DNA from: Streptomyces fulvoviolaceus
GTDB lineage: Bacteria > Actinomycetota > Actinomycetes > Streptomycetales > Streptomycetaceae
DNA: 64,000 nt
Direction of reading: 5' to 3'
Assembly (NCBI RefSeq): GCF_000718165.1
Contig: NZ_JOEY01000002.1
Coordinates: 62,001-126,000, forward strand
In this document: piece by piece, positions 40,385 to 48,345 of the stretch
How the letters are laid out: each line of letters opens with the position of its first letter
How positions within the stretch are numbered: the stretch's first letter is position 1
Position numbers and translations under genes: made by a program
Notes under the pieces: generated by a model
Told to the model about the DNA's origin: nothing
Databases searched by the model: none
The model's input: the letters and a program-made list of their open reading frames with translations, nothing else

Positions 40385-42690
40385 CACAGCTGGGTCGACT
40401 GGCGCTCGGTCAGGCCGTACTTCTTGGCGATCGTGTTCCACAGCGGGGCGGCCTTGGCCTTCTGCGTGCTGGCGGTGCCGCTCGCCCGGTTGCCGGCCGC
40501 GGTCTGGCCGGTGACGCGGGCCTGGCCCTTCTTGCAGCCCTTCTTCCCGGCCGCCTGGTCGGCCCACGCCGCGTAGTGGTTGTCGGCGGACGCGGACGCC
40601 TGCCAGGCCTTGGTGAGGGCCGTGGTCAGCGCGGCGTGGTTCGGCAGCTGGTCGACCGTGAGGCCCTCCAGCCGCGTCACCAGGTCGGTGCGCTGCTGGG
40701 CCGCGCCGCGCAGATTCTTGGCGGCCTGGGCGAGGTTGTCGCAGGACTTCACGTCGGCCACCGCGCTGATCACCGTGGACCGGCTGGTGCCGCTGTCGGC
40801 GAGCAGCTTGTCGAGCTCGACGGCCTGCGCCTCGGCCGGGTCGGCGGACGGCGACGCGGAAGCATCGGTCGCGGGCGCCGTGGCGGACACGGTCTGGTTC
40901 TTGGCGTCGCCCTTGTCGTCCCCGCCGCCGGCGAGCAGTGCGCCCGCGCCGATGCCGAGGACGGCGATACCGATGCCGACGGCGGCGATGACGGGCACCT
41001 TCGATCCGCTACGACCGCCCCGGCCGCCCCTTCCGCCGTCGTACCCACCGTCGTCGTACCCGCCGCCGCCCGGGCCCTGCGGGATGTACCCGGGCTGCGG
41101 GGCGGCGTAGGCGGTCTGGGGCTGCGCGAAGCGCGGCATCTGCTGCGTGGAGTCGGCCGCGCCCTCGGCGCCGCCCGGCCCGCTGCGGAAGAGGTTGTCG
41201 AACTCGGCGGGCGGCTGCCGGTCCCCGCCGTACGGCGGAGCCTGCCCCGGCACGGGCGCGATGAACTGCGTGGCCTCGGCGTCGGGGCCGGTGGTGGGCG
41301 GCATCGGCCCGGCCTGCGGCACCTGCCCGAGGAACTGCGTCGCCTCGGCGGGCACCTCGGGCGGCAGCGCCCCGGGGCCGACCGGCGGGATGTACTGGGT
41401 GGCGCCCTCCTCGGCGGGCGGCATGGGCGCGGCGGAGGCACCGTGCCCGGCGTGCGGGAGCAGCGCGCCGGAGCTGCTGTGCCCCGCGGGCGGCTGGGGG
41501 GCGTTCGGAGCGCCGGGTCCGGCGGGCGGCAGGGGCGCTCCGTGTCCTACGGCGGGAAGAGCGGCACCCGGGGCGCCGTATCCCTCGGAGGGCTGGGAGG
41601 TCCCGGCGGAGGGGTCGCCGTATCCACCGACGGGTGACTGCGGGGCACCGGCAGCCGGATAGCCATACCCACCCGCAGGCGGCGCACCATGGCCGGCAGG
41701 CGGCTGCGGGGCACCGGCGGCCGGGTATCCGTATCCGGCCGCAGGCGGCGCACCACCCTGCGACACGGCGGGCGGCGCACCGTGGCCGACAGGCGGCTGC
41801 GGGGCACCGGCGGCCGGGTATCCGTATCCGGCCGCAGGCGGCGCACCACCCTGCGACACGGCGGGCGGAGCGCCAGGACCGGCGGGCGGCTGCGAGGCGC
41901 CGCCGGCCGGGTAGCCATACCCACCCGCAGGCGGCGCACCGTGGCCGACAAGCGGCTGCGAGGCACCGGCAGCGGGATATCCGTATCCGGCCGCAGGCGG
42001 CGCACCACCCTGCGACACGGCAGGCGGAGCGCCAGGACCGGCAGGCGGCTGCGAGGCGCCGGCGGTCGGGTAGCCGTACTCGCCCGTCAGCGGCTGGGGC
42101 GTACCCGGGGCAGCGGAGCCGTACGGGTCGGCCGGTGCGGGGGGAGCCGTCGGGGCGGGTCGGCCCACGGGCGGCAGGTAGTAGGAGGTGGGCTGGTCGG
42201 TGTCGTAGCCCGTGGGCTGCGGCGGGGCGGCCGGCCCGGGAGTGCCGTAGCCGTCGGCGCCGTAGGGCGGCGTCTGTATGTCCTGGGGCGGCTGGGGCGG
42301 TGTGCCCCAGGTCTGGGCGGGCGGTGTCGACCAGTCCTGTCCCGGCGGCGGGGCCGGGGCCTGGTGCTGCTCGGGGCCCCACGGGGTGCCCCAGGCCTGA
42401 CCGCCGGCGGGCGCCGCGCCCGGACCGGACGGCGGCTGACCTCCCCCAGAGCCGAAAGCCTGGGAGGTACCCCCAGGCGCACCTGGGGCCGTAGCGGGCC
42501 GGCCCGCCTGCTGACCGCCGTACGCGCCCTGCTGACCGCCGTACGCGCCCTGTTGGTCGGCGTATCCGCCTTGCGGACCGCCGTATCCGCCCGTCATTCC
42601 CGGCAGCAGGGGTTCCCCACCGTCGGAGGGCAGCACGATGCCTTCGCGCGCTTCGCGCGTGGGCTCCTCGCCCTGTCCACTCTGCGTCAC
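40384..42690 (-). CDS. Proline/glycine-rich single-pass membrane protein
   Basis: 768 residues. About 500 N-terminal residues are disordered, Pro/Gly/Ala/Tyr-rich repeats (GGAPPAAGYGYPAAGAPQPPVGHGAPPA-like units), then a single transmembrane helix (VPVIAAVGIGIAVLGIGAGALLAGG, ~585-610) and an extracellular C-terminal domain of ~160 residues (VELDKLLADSGTSRSTVISAVADVKSCDNLAQAAKNLRGAAQQRTDLVTRLEGL...) ending in a lysine-rich tail. The disordered part is cytoplasmic. Such proteins are common in Streptomyces and are poorly understood; a cell-envelope or signalling role is possible. A palindromic short repeat (42441-42480) is inserted in frame near the N-terminus. Confidence 0.8.
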   Translation of the reverse strand: MTQSGQGEEPTREAREGIVLPSDGGEPLLPGMTGGYGGPQGGYADQQGAYGGQQGAYGGQQAGRPATAPGAPGGTSQAFGSGGGQPPSGPGAAPAGGQAWGTPWGPEQHQAPAPPPGQDWSTPPAQTWGTPPQPPQDIQTPPYGADGYGTPGPAAPPQPTGYDTDQPTSYYLPPVGRPAPTAPPAPADPYGSAAPGTPQPLTGEYGYPTAGASQPPAGPGAPPAVSQGGAPPAAGYGYPAAGASQPLVGHGAPPAGGYGYPAGGASQPPAGPGAPPAVSQGGAPPAAGYGYPAAGAPQPPVGHGAPPAVSQGGAPPAAGYGYPAAGAPQPPAGHGAPPAGGYGYPAAGAPQSPVGGYGDPSAGTSQPSEGYGAPGAALPAVGHGAPLPPAGPGAPNAPQPPAGHSSSGALLPHAGHGASAAPMPPAEEGATQYIPPVGPGALPPEVPAEATQFLGQVPQAGPMPPTTGPDAEATQFIAPVPGQAPPYGGDRQPPAEFDNLFRSGPGGAEGAADSTQQMPRFAQPQTAYAAPQPGYIPQGPGGGGYDDGGYDGGRGGRGGRSGSKVPVIAAVGIGIAVLGIGAGALLAGGGDDKGDAKNQTVSATAPATDASASPSADPAEAQAVELDKLLADSGTSRSTVISAVADVKSCDNLAQAAKNLRGAAQQRTDLVTRLEGLTVDQLPNHAALTTALTKAWQASASADNHYAAWADQAAGKKGCKKGQARVTGQTAAGNRASGTASTQKAKAAPLWNTIAKKYGLTERQSTQL
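41637..42075. repeat. Tandem/interspersed coding repeats in Pro-rich region
   Basis: Repeating ~33- to 100-bp units encode YGYP(A/T)AGA(P/S)QPP(A/V)GHGAPPA and GGAPPAAG. The identical stretches at DNA level (for example GTATCCGTATCCGGCCGCAG at several places) indicate recent expansion or contraction within the gene. Confidence 0.85.
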
Positions 42691-42838
42691 CGGGACTCCT
42701 ACTAATGGGGGACCTTCGGAATCGTCGGCTCACGCTACCGGGTCCCCGGAGCCCGGTGCCACGCAGCACAGAACGTGACCTACGTCCCTGTGACCGCGGT
42801 AACAGAACCGGGCTCTCAAGCGCTCTGTACGCCTCCTT

Positions 42839-44224
42839 TCACGCCGCCGCCTGCAGATCCAGCCGCGCCCCGAACTCCCTTACCACGGGCTCGTCCCGGA
42901 ACGGCTCCAGTCGCTGCTGGAAGTCCTCGAGGTACTCGGCACCCCGGTTGGAGCGGACGGACTCCAGCAACTCCACCGCCTTCAGGCCGGTGTTGCAGGC
43001 CTGCTCCACCTCCCGCTGCTGCACCTGAGCGGTCGCGAGCAGGACGTAGCCGATCGCCCGCCGGCGCGCCTTCGTCTCGGGGAGCCCGTCCAGCGACTCC
43101 CGCGCGCACCGCGCCGCCGCCTCGGCCTGCCCGAGGTCCCGGTGGCAGTGCGCCAACTCGTCGGCGAGATAGGCCTCGTCGAAGTGCGCGATCCACGCCG
43201 GGTCGTCCCCGGCGGCCGGGTCCGCCGCCTCCAGCGCGTTCACCGCCCGCCCGGACGCCGACTGGGCCGCCCGCGCATCGCCCATGAGCGCGTGCCCGCG
43301 GGCCTCCGCCGCGTAGAACATCGCCTCCGCGCGCGGTGTCACCCGCCCCCGCGCCCCCTCCTGCGCCGCGCGCGCCAACTGCGCGATCTCGCGCGGATTC
43401 CCGAGCTGCGCGGCGAGGTGGCTCATGGACGCGGCGAGCACATAGCCGCCGTAGCCGCGGTCGCCCGCCGCCTGCGCGAGGCGCAGCGCCTGGATGTAGT
43501 ACCGCTGGGCCAGACCTGGTTGCCCGGTGTCGATGGCCATGTACCCGGCGAGTTCCGTCAACCGCGCGACCGCGGCGAAGAGTTCACGCCCCACGGCCTC
43601 CCGGTACGACCCGGCCAGCAGCCCGGAGACGACGCTGTTGAGGTAGTGCACGACGACCGGACGCACATGCCCGCTGCCGTACTGGTGATCAAGGTCTACG
43701 AGCGCCTGTGTCATCGCGCGCACGGCCGCCACGTCGGACTGCCCCACCCGCGGCCCCGCCGAACGCGCCACCTGCGAGTCGGGCGAGGAGATCAGCCAGT
43801 CGCGGCTGGGTTCCACGAGCGCGGACGCGGCGACGGAGGAGCCGGACAGGAAGTCCCTGCGGCCCACGTCACTGCGCCACAGCTCGCAGACCTGCTCGAT
43901 GGCCCCCAGCACCGTCGGCGAGAACTGGAGACCGACGCCGGACGCGAGGTTCTTGCCGTTGGCCATGCCGATCTCGTCGATCGTGACCGTACGGCCGAGT
44001 TTGCGGCCGAGCGCCTCCGCGATGATCGCCGGGGCGCGTCCGCGCGGCTGTTGTCCGCGCAGCCAGCGGGCCACGGACGTCTTGTCGTAGCGCAGGTCGA
44101 GGCCGTGCTCGGCGCCGCACATGTTGACCCGGCGGGCGAGCCCCGCGTTGGAGCAACCCGCTTCCTGGATGAGCGCCTGCAGCCGTTCGTTCGGCTGCCG
44201 CGCGACGAGAGGCCTTGCGGCCAT
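42839..44224 (-). CDS. NsdA-type transcriptional regulator (helix-turn-helix + TPR)
   Basis: 461 residues from ATG 44224 (MAARPLVARQPNERLQALIQEAGCSNAGLARRVN). N-terminal DNA-binding-like region (~5-90, with YDKTSVARWLRGQQPRGRAPAIIAEALGRKLGRTVTIDEIGM) and then TPR-like helical repeats (~180-440). This resembles Streptomyces NsdA/NsdB-type negative regulators of development and antibiotic synthesis. It is not an obvious XRE regulator of a local gene; its role is likely global. Upstream ~270 bp to the primase-domain gene hold its promoter. Confidence 0.82.
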   Translation of the reverse strand: MAARPLVARQPNERLQALIQEAGCSNAGLARRVNMCGAEHGLDLRYDKTSVARWLRGQQPRGRAPAIIAEALGRKLGRTVTIDEIGMANGKNLASGVGLQFSPTVLGAIEQVCELWRSDVGRRDFLSGSSVAASALVEPSRDWLISSPDSQVARSAGPRVGQSDVAAVRAMTQALVDLDHQYGSGHVRPVVVHYLNSVVSGLLAGSYREAVGRELFAAVARLTELAGYMAIDTGQPGLAQRYYIQALRLAQAAGDRGYGGYVLAASMSHLAAQLGNPREIAQLARAAQEGARGRVTPRAEAMFYAAEARGHALMGDARAAQSASGRAVNALEAADPAAGDDPAWIAHFDEAYLADELAHCHRDLGQAEAAARCARESLDGLPETKARRRAIGYVLLATAQVQQREVEQACNTGLKAVELLESVRSNRGAEYLEDFQQRLEPFRDEPVVREFGARLDLQAAA

Positions 44225-44494
44225 GGCGTACCCCCTGTGGCTGCGGTGCCTGCCCACGCACCGAGTTGACGTGTCTTCCACCGAAAAGTTCCGGCCGTGA
44301 AGATCAATGCCCCGCGGACGTACCGAAAATGCGAAGCATGCGAGGATTGCCGGGGTAAGGGTGGAAGCCCGACCCCTCGAGTGGTTACCCAGGTCCCGGC
44401 GTCGATCCTCCTGCGCGCCCCCACACATGCATCCATGCGCCCCAGATGCGGAATCGATGCTCCTCCCCCGCGCGCGCTACCCCCGTAACCCGAG
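44225..44494. other. Divergent promoter region, NsdA-type / primase-domain genes
   Basis: 270 bp non-coding. I see no clear palindrome, terminator or additional gene; the Shine-Dalgarno and start of the rightward gene are ambiguous (GTG 44495, 44510 or 44519). Confidence 0.4.
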
Positions 44495-45172
44495 GTGGGC
44501 GCGGGAGTTGTGTTGGGCGTGGAAGAGACGATCGCGGGCACCGAAGCCGCTCAGATTCCGAAGCAGCGCGGGGAATCGCTGCTGGAGACAGCCGTACGCT
44601 ACGCCGAGGAGCGCCACTGGGACGTCTTCCCCGGCACCTGGCTGGAAGCCGTCGACGGGGTGCAGCGCTGCTCGTGCGGCGACGCGGCGTGCGCCGCACC
44701 CGGCGCGCATCCGGCGCGCGAGGACTGGGCGACGCAGGCCACGGGCAGTGCGACCGTCGCGCGCCGGATGTGGCAGAAGCAGCCCACGGCCTCGATCCTG
44801 CTGCCGACGGGGCGTACGTTCGACGCGGTGTGCGTTCCGGAGACCGCCGGGTTCCTCGCGCTGGCCCGGATGGAGCGCATGGAGTTGACGCTCGGTCCCG
44901 TGACGTTGACGCCGGATCGCCGGATGCAGTTCTTCGTGTTGCCGGGGGCGTCGGTGAAGCTTCCGGAGCTGGTGCGCAAGCTGGGGTGGGCGCCGGCGTC
45001 TCTCGACCTGGTCGCGCTGGGCGAGGGGGCGTATGTGGCTGCGCCGCCCACGCGGTTCGGGTCTTCTGGGGCTGTGCAGTGGGCTTGTCGGCCCACGCCC
45101 GCGAACCGGTGGCTGCCGGATGCGGAGGAGTTGATCTCGCCGCTCGCCTATGCGTGTGGGCGGGATCGGTAG
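44495..45172 (+). CDS. Bifunctional DNA primase/polymerase N-terminal domain protein
   Basis: About 225 residues (or ~217 if GTG 44519 is used). The sequence LLETAVRYAEERHWDVFPGTWLEAVDGVQRCSCGDAACAAPGAHPAREDWATQAT is the prim-pol N-terminal pattern seen in actinobacterial stand-alone proteins; the cysteines CSCGDAAC suggest a zinc site. The catalytic acidic motif of active archaeo-eukaryotic-type primases is not evident, so polymerase activity is doubtful. It is divergent from the NsdA-type regulator. Copy 3 of the dispersed repeat begins at its stop codon. Confidence 0.8.
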   Translation: MGAGVVLGVEETIAGTEAAQIPKQRGESLLETAVRYAEERHWDVFPGTWLEAVDGVQRCSCGDAACAAPGAHPAREDWATQATGSATVARRMWQKQPTASILLPTGRTFDAVCVPETAGFLALARMERMELTLGPVTLTPDRRMQFFVLPGASVKLPELVRKLGWAPASLDLVALGEGAYVAAPPTRFGSSGAVQWACRPTPANRWLPDAEELISPLAYACGRDR

Positions 45173-45250
45173 TTCGGCGGCTGCGGGTTCGTCGTGGCTG
45201 GTCGCGCCCACGCGGCGGAGCCGCATATCGGATATAGTCCCGCGCCCCTT
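45172..45250 (+). repeat. Dispersed intergenic repeat, copy 3
   Basis: Forward copy of the unit at 20623-20701, starting GTTCGGCGGCTGCGGGT and ending CCCGCGCCCC. It lies between the primase-domain gene and the ABC transporter operon and overlaps the last base of the former. Confidence 0.75.
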
Positions 45251-45280
45251 GGGTACGTCACCTGACCGTAGGGTTCATGC

Positions 45281-46054
45281 ATGACGTCGGCCGTACGCGT
45301 ACAAGGGCTCTGGAAGCGGTTCGGGCAGCAAGTCGCCGTTGCCGGGATTGATCTCGAGCTGCCCGCCGGGAAGTTCATCGGGCTCGTCGGGCCCAATGGG
45401 GCCGGGAAGACCACCACCCTCTCCATGGTCACCGGGCTGCTGCGGCCCGATCAGGGGTCCGTGGAGGTCGTCGGGCACGACGTGTGGCGGGACCCCGTGG
45501 CGGTGAAGGCGCGGATCGGGGTGCTGCCGGAGGGGCTGCGGCTGTTCGAGCGGTTGTCGGGGCGTGAACTGCTCGGCTACAGCGGGCGGTTGCGGGGGCT
45601 GCCCGGGGCCGAGGTCGACAAGCGGGCCGCCCAGCTGCTCGACGTGCTCGACCTGGCGGGTGCCCAGCACAAGCTGGTCGTCGACTACTCGACCGGGATG
45701 CGGAAGAAGATCGGGCTGGCGGCCGCCCTCCTCCACAATCCCGAAGTCCTGTTCCTGGACGAGCCGTTCGAGGGCGTCGATCCGGTGTCCGCGCAGACCA
45801 TCCGCGGGGTGTTGGAGCGGTACACCGCCTCCGGCGCGACCGTCGTCTTCTCCTCGCACGTCATGGAGCTCGTCGAGTCCCTGTGCGACTGGGTGGCCGT
45901 CATGGCCGCGGGCCGCATCCGCGCCCACGGGCCCCTCGCAGAGGTGCGCGGCGCCGCGCCCTCGCTGCAGCAGGCGTTCCTCGAACTGGTCGGCGCGTAC
46001 GGCCGGGACGCCGGCTCCGACCTCGACTGGCTCGGCGGCGGAGCGACGCGGTGA
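45281..46054 (+). CDS. ABC transporter ATP-binding protein
   Basis: 257 residues. Walker A GPNGAGKTTTLSMVTGLL, Q-loop, signature YSTGMRKKIGLAAALLHNPEVLFLDEPFEGVDPVSA and H-loop VVFSSHVMELVESLC. DRA/CcmA-like ATPase class of ABC-2 exporters. The stop overlaps the permease start by 4 bp, so the two form one exporter. Substrate unknown. Confidence 0.95.
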   Translation: MTSAVRVQGLWKRFGQQVAVAGIDLELPAGKFIGLVGPNGAGKTTTLSMVTGLLRPDQGSVEVVGHDVWRDPVAVKARIGVLPEGLRLFERLSGRELLGYSGRLRGLPGAEVDKRAAQLLDVLDLAGAQHKLVVDYSTGMRKKIGLAAALLHNPEVLFLDEPFEGVDPVSAQTIRGVLERYTASGATVVFSSHVMELVESLCDWVAVMAAGRIRAHGPLAEVRGAAPSLQQAFLELVGAYGRDAGSDLDWLGGGATR

Positions 46055-47652
46055 GCGCCGGCGTCACGGGTGTCACCTCCGTCATCGTGCGGCTGAAGCT
46101 GTCGCTGTTGCGCAACGGGCTGCGGCAGTCCACCGGGCGGGCGGTCGCGTACATCGCCTCGGCCGTCGCCGTCCTGCTCGTCTCCGTGCTGCAGCTGATC
46201 GGGCTGATCGCGCTGCGGGGCCATGCGCACGCCGCGTCCGTGGTCGTCCTGCTGGTGGCCGTGCTGGCGGTCGGCTGGGCGGTGATGCCGCTGTTCTTCC
46301 CCGGCGGCGACGAGACCCTCGACCCGACCCGCCTGGTGATGCTGCCGCTGCGGCCCCGGCCGCTGGTACGGGCGCTGCTGGTGTCCTCGCTGGTCGGGAT
46401 CGGGCCGGTGTTCACGCTGTGCATGCTGACCGGGTCGGTGATCTCGGTCGCGCACGGCGGAACGGCGTACGGCTTCGGCGTCGTCGGGATCGTCCTCGCG
46501 CTGCTGGTCTGCATGGCCCTCGCGCGGACCGTCGCCACCGCCAACATCCGGCTGCTGACCAGCCGCAAGGGCCGGGACCTGGCGGTGCTGAGCGGGCTGG
46601 TCGTCGCGATCGGGGCGCAGGTCGTGAACTTCGGTGCGCAGCGGCTGGGTTCCGGCGGGCTCGCGCAGCTCGACGGGCCGGCCGAGGTGCTGAAGTGGGT
46701 GCCGCCCGGTTCGGCGATCGCGGCGGCGGACTCGGCGAGCGAGGGGTCGTACGGGATCGCCGTCCTCCAACTCGCCTTGTCCGTGGCGGCTTTGGTGGTC
46801 CTGATCGCCGTATGGTCGCGGCATCTGACCCGGCTGATGACCGCGCCCGACGGCTCGACCCTCCAGGCGGCCTCCGAGCCCGCCGCCCGCCGCCGGACCT
46901 CGACCGGGCTCGCCCGGCTGCTGCCCGCCGGGCGCACCGGCACCGTCATGGAACGCAGCCTGCGCTATGTGTGGCGCGACCCCAAGACCAAGGCGGCGTG
47001 GGTGACCTCGCTGGCCATCGGCCTGATCGTGCCGGTGTTCAACGCGCTGCAGGGCACCGGGTCCATCTACTTCGCGTGCTTCGCCGCGGGGATGCTCGGC
47101 GTGCAGATGTACAACCAGTTCGGGCAGGACACGTCCGCGTTCTGGATGGTCGCGATGACGATCTCCTCGACCCGGGACGCGTACGTCGAGCTACGCGCGC
47201 GTGCGCTCGCGCTGCTGGTGATCACGCTGCCGTACGCCACGCTCGTCACCGTCCTGACGACGGCGCTGATCGACGACTGGCCGAAGCTGCCCGAGGTGCT
47301 CGGGGTGTCCTTCGCGCTGCTCGGGGCGATGCTGGCGACCGGGGCGTGGACGTCGGCCCGGTTCCCGTACTCCATCCCGCAGGAGGGCTACAAGAACGTC
47401 GCCCCCGGGCAGTCCGGGCTCGCCTTCGTCTCGATCCTCGGCGGCATGGTCGCGGGCGCCCTGCTGTGCGCTCCCGTCATCGCGCTGACGATCTGGGTGA
47501 ACGTCAGCGCGGGCGGTGACGATTGGAGCTGGCTGCTGCTGCCGGTGGGCGCGGCCTACGGGGCGGCGATCACGGTGGCGGGGCTGCGGTTGGCGGCGCC
47601 GCGGACGGCTCGGCGACTGCCGGAGATCCTGCTGGCGGTCAGCAAGGGGTGA
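46051..47652 (+). CDS. ABC-2-type exporter permease
   Basis: 533 residues from GTG 46051 (VSAGVTGVTSVIVRLKLSLLRNGLRQSTGR). About 12 hydrophobic segments, e.g. AVAYIASAVAVLLVSVLQLIGLIAL, ASVVVLLVAVLAVGWAVMPLFF, AWVTSLAIGLIVPVFNALQGTGSIY, GGMVAGALLCAPVIALTIWVNV, more than the 6 of a basic ABC-2 permease, suggesting an internally duplicated membrane unit. Coupled to the ATPase gene. It is convergent with the TetR gene 8 bp away. Confidence 0.88.
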   Translation: MSAGVTGVTSVIVRLKLSLLRNGLRQSTGRAVAYIASAVAVLLVSVLQLIGLIALRGHAHAASVVVLLVAVLAVGWAVMPLFFPGGDETLDPTRLVMLPLRPRPLVRALLVSSLVGIGPVFTLCMLTGSVISVAHGGTAYGFGVVGIVLALLVCMALARTVATANIRLLTSRKGRDLAVLSGLVVAIGAQVVNFGAQRLGSGGLAQLDGPAEVLKWVPPGSAIAAADSASEGSYGIAVLQLALSVAALVVLIAVWSRHLTRLMTAPDGSTLQAASEPAARRRTSTGLARLLPAGRTGTVMERSLRYVWRDPKTKAAWVTSLAIGLIVPVFNALQGTGSIYFACFAAGMLGVQMYNQFGQDTSAFWMVAMTISSTRDAYVELRARALALLVITLPYATLVTVLTTALIDDWPKLPEVLGVSFALLGAMLATGAWTSARFPYSIPQEGYKNVAPGQSGLAFVSILGGMVAGALLCAPVIALTIWVNVSAGGDDWSWLLLPVGAAYGAAITVAGLRLAAPRTARRLPEILLAVSKG

Positions 47653-47659
47653 ACCCCCG

Positions 47660-48250
47660 TCAGGGGCGCGGGTGCTGCGGCGGCGTGCGGACGGGCAGGC
47701 CGCGCAGGAGGGTGTCGAGGTAGAGGTCGAAGCGGGGCGCCGACGTGCCCAGGCCGAGGTCCGCGGGGGTCGCGCCCAGCCACTGGGTGACGCCCAGGCC
47801 GAAGACGTACCAGCTCTGCTCGGCCTCCTCGGCCCCGGCGCCGGCGAGGACGAAGGCCGCGGTCACGCGTTCCCGTAGCCGTCCGAAGGACTCCGGGTTG
47901 TGGCGGTGGGGGCGGGCCACGTGGGCGGCGTAGCCCGGTACGGCCAGGAACTCGTCGTGCATCGACCAGGCGAGGCGGGCCAGCCAGGAGCGCCAGGTGG
48001 CGGGCGTCGGTTCGTCGGCCGGCAGGATGCGCTCGACCATCACCTCGCTGATCAGGTCGAGGAGTTGGTCGCGGTCGGCGACCCAGCGGTAGAGCGCGGA
48101 GTGCGAGACCCCGAGCCGGCCGGCGAGCTCCCGCATGGTGAGGGTGGCCAGGTCGCCCTCCAGGGCACGGGCCACGATGAGGTCCCGGCTCAGTCGGGCG
48201 GGGCGGCCGGGGCCGGGGTTCTTCGCGGTCCCCGAGGTCTTTCCAGTCAT
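47660..48250 (-). CDS. TetR/AcrR-family repressor of adjacent MFS gene
   Basis: 196 residues. HTH in ATLTMRELAGRLGVSHSALYRWVADRDQLLDLISEVMVERIL (~38-75), followed by the ligand-binding helical domain. It is divergent from an MFS drug-efflux-type gene, with a perfect 21-bp palindrome between them; this is the textbook repressor/efflux arrangement, in which an effluxed compound relieves repression. Confidence 0.94.
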   Translation of the reverse strand: MTGKTSGTAKNPGPGRPARLSRDLIVARALEGDLATLTMRELAGRLGVSHSALYRWVADRDQLLDLISEVMVERILPADEPTPATWRSWLARLAWSMHDEFLAVPGYAAHVARPHRHNPESFGRLRERVTAAFVLAGAGAEEAEQSWYVFGLGVTQWLGATPADLGLGTSAPRFDLYLDTLLRGLPVRTPPQHPRP

Positions 48251-48274
48251 CGCTCAGGAGCCTAGCCGCCTTAA

Positions 48275-48295
48275 TTAGTGACCACTGGTCACTAA
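48275..48295. promoter_or_regulatory. TetR operator, perfect palindrome
   Basis: Arms TTAGTGACCA and TGGTCACTAA around a single central C. It is centred 35 bp from the TetR start and 61 bp from the MFS start, placed to repress both. Confidence 0.88.
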
Positions 48296-48345
48296 CCCTG
48301 TTAGGGTCACCTTACTTCACCCCTGCTTCAAGGAGGCGGACGCTG

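Noticed and set aside
41637..42075. Regular repeats that could suggest a CRISPR array
   Set aside because: They are in frame in a Pro/Gly-rich coding sequence, and unit and spacer lengths vary.
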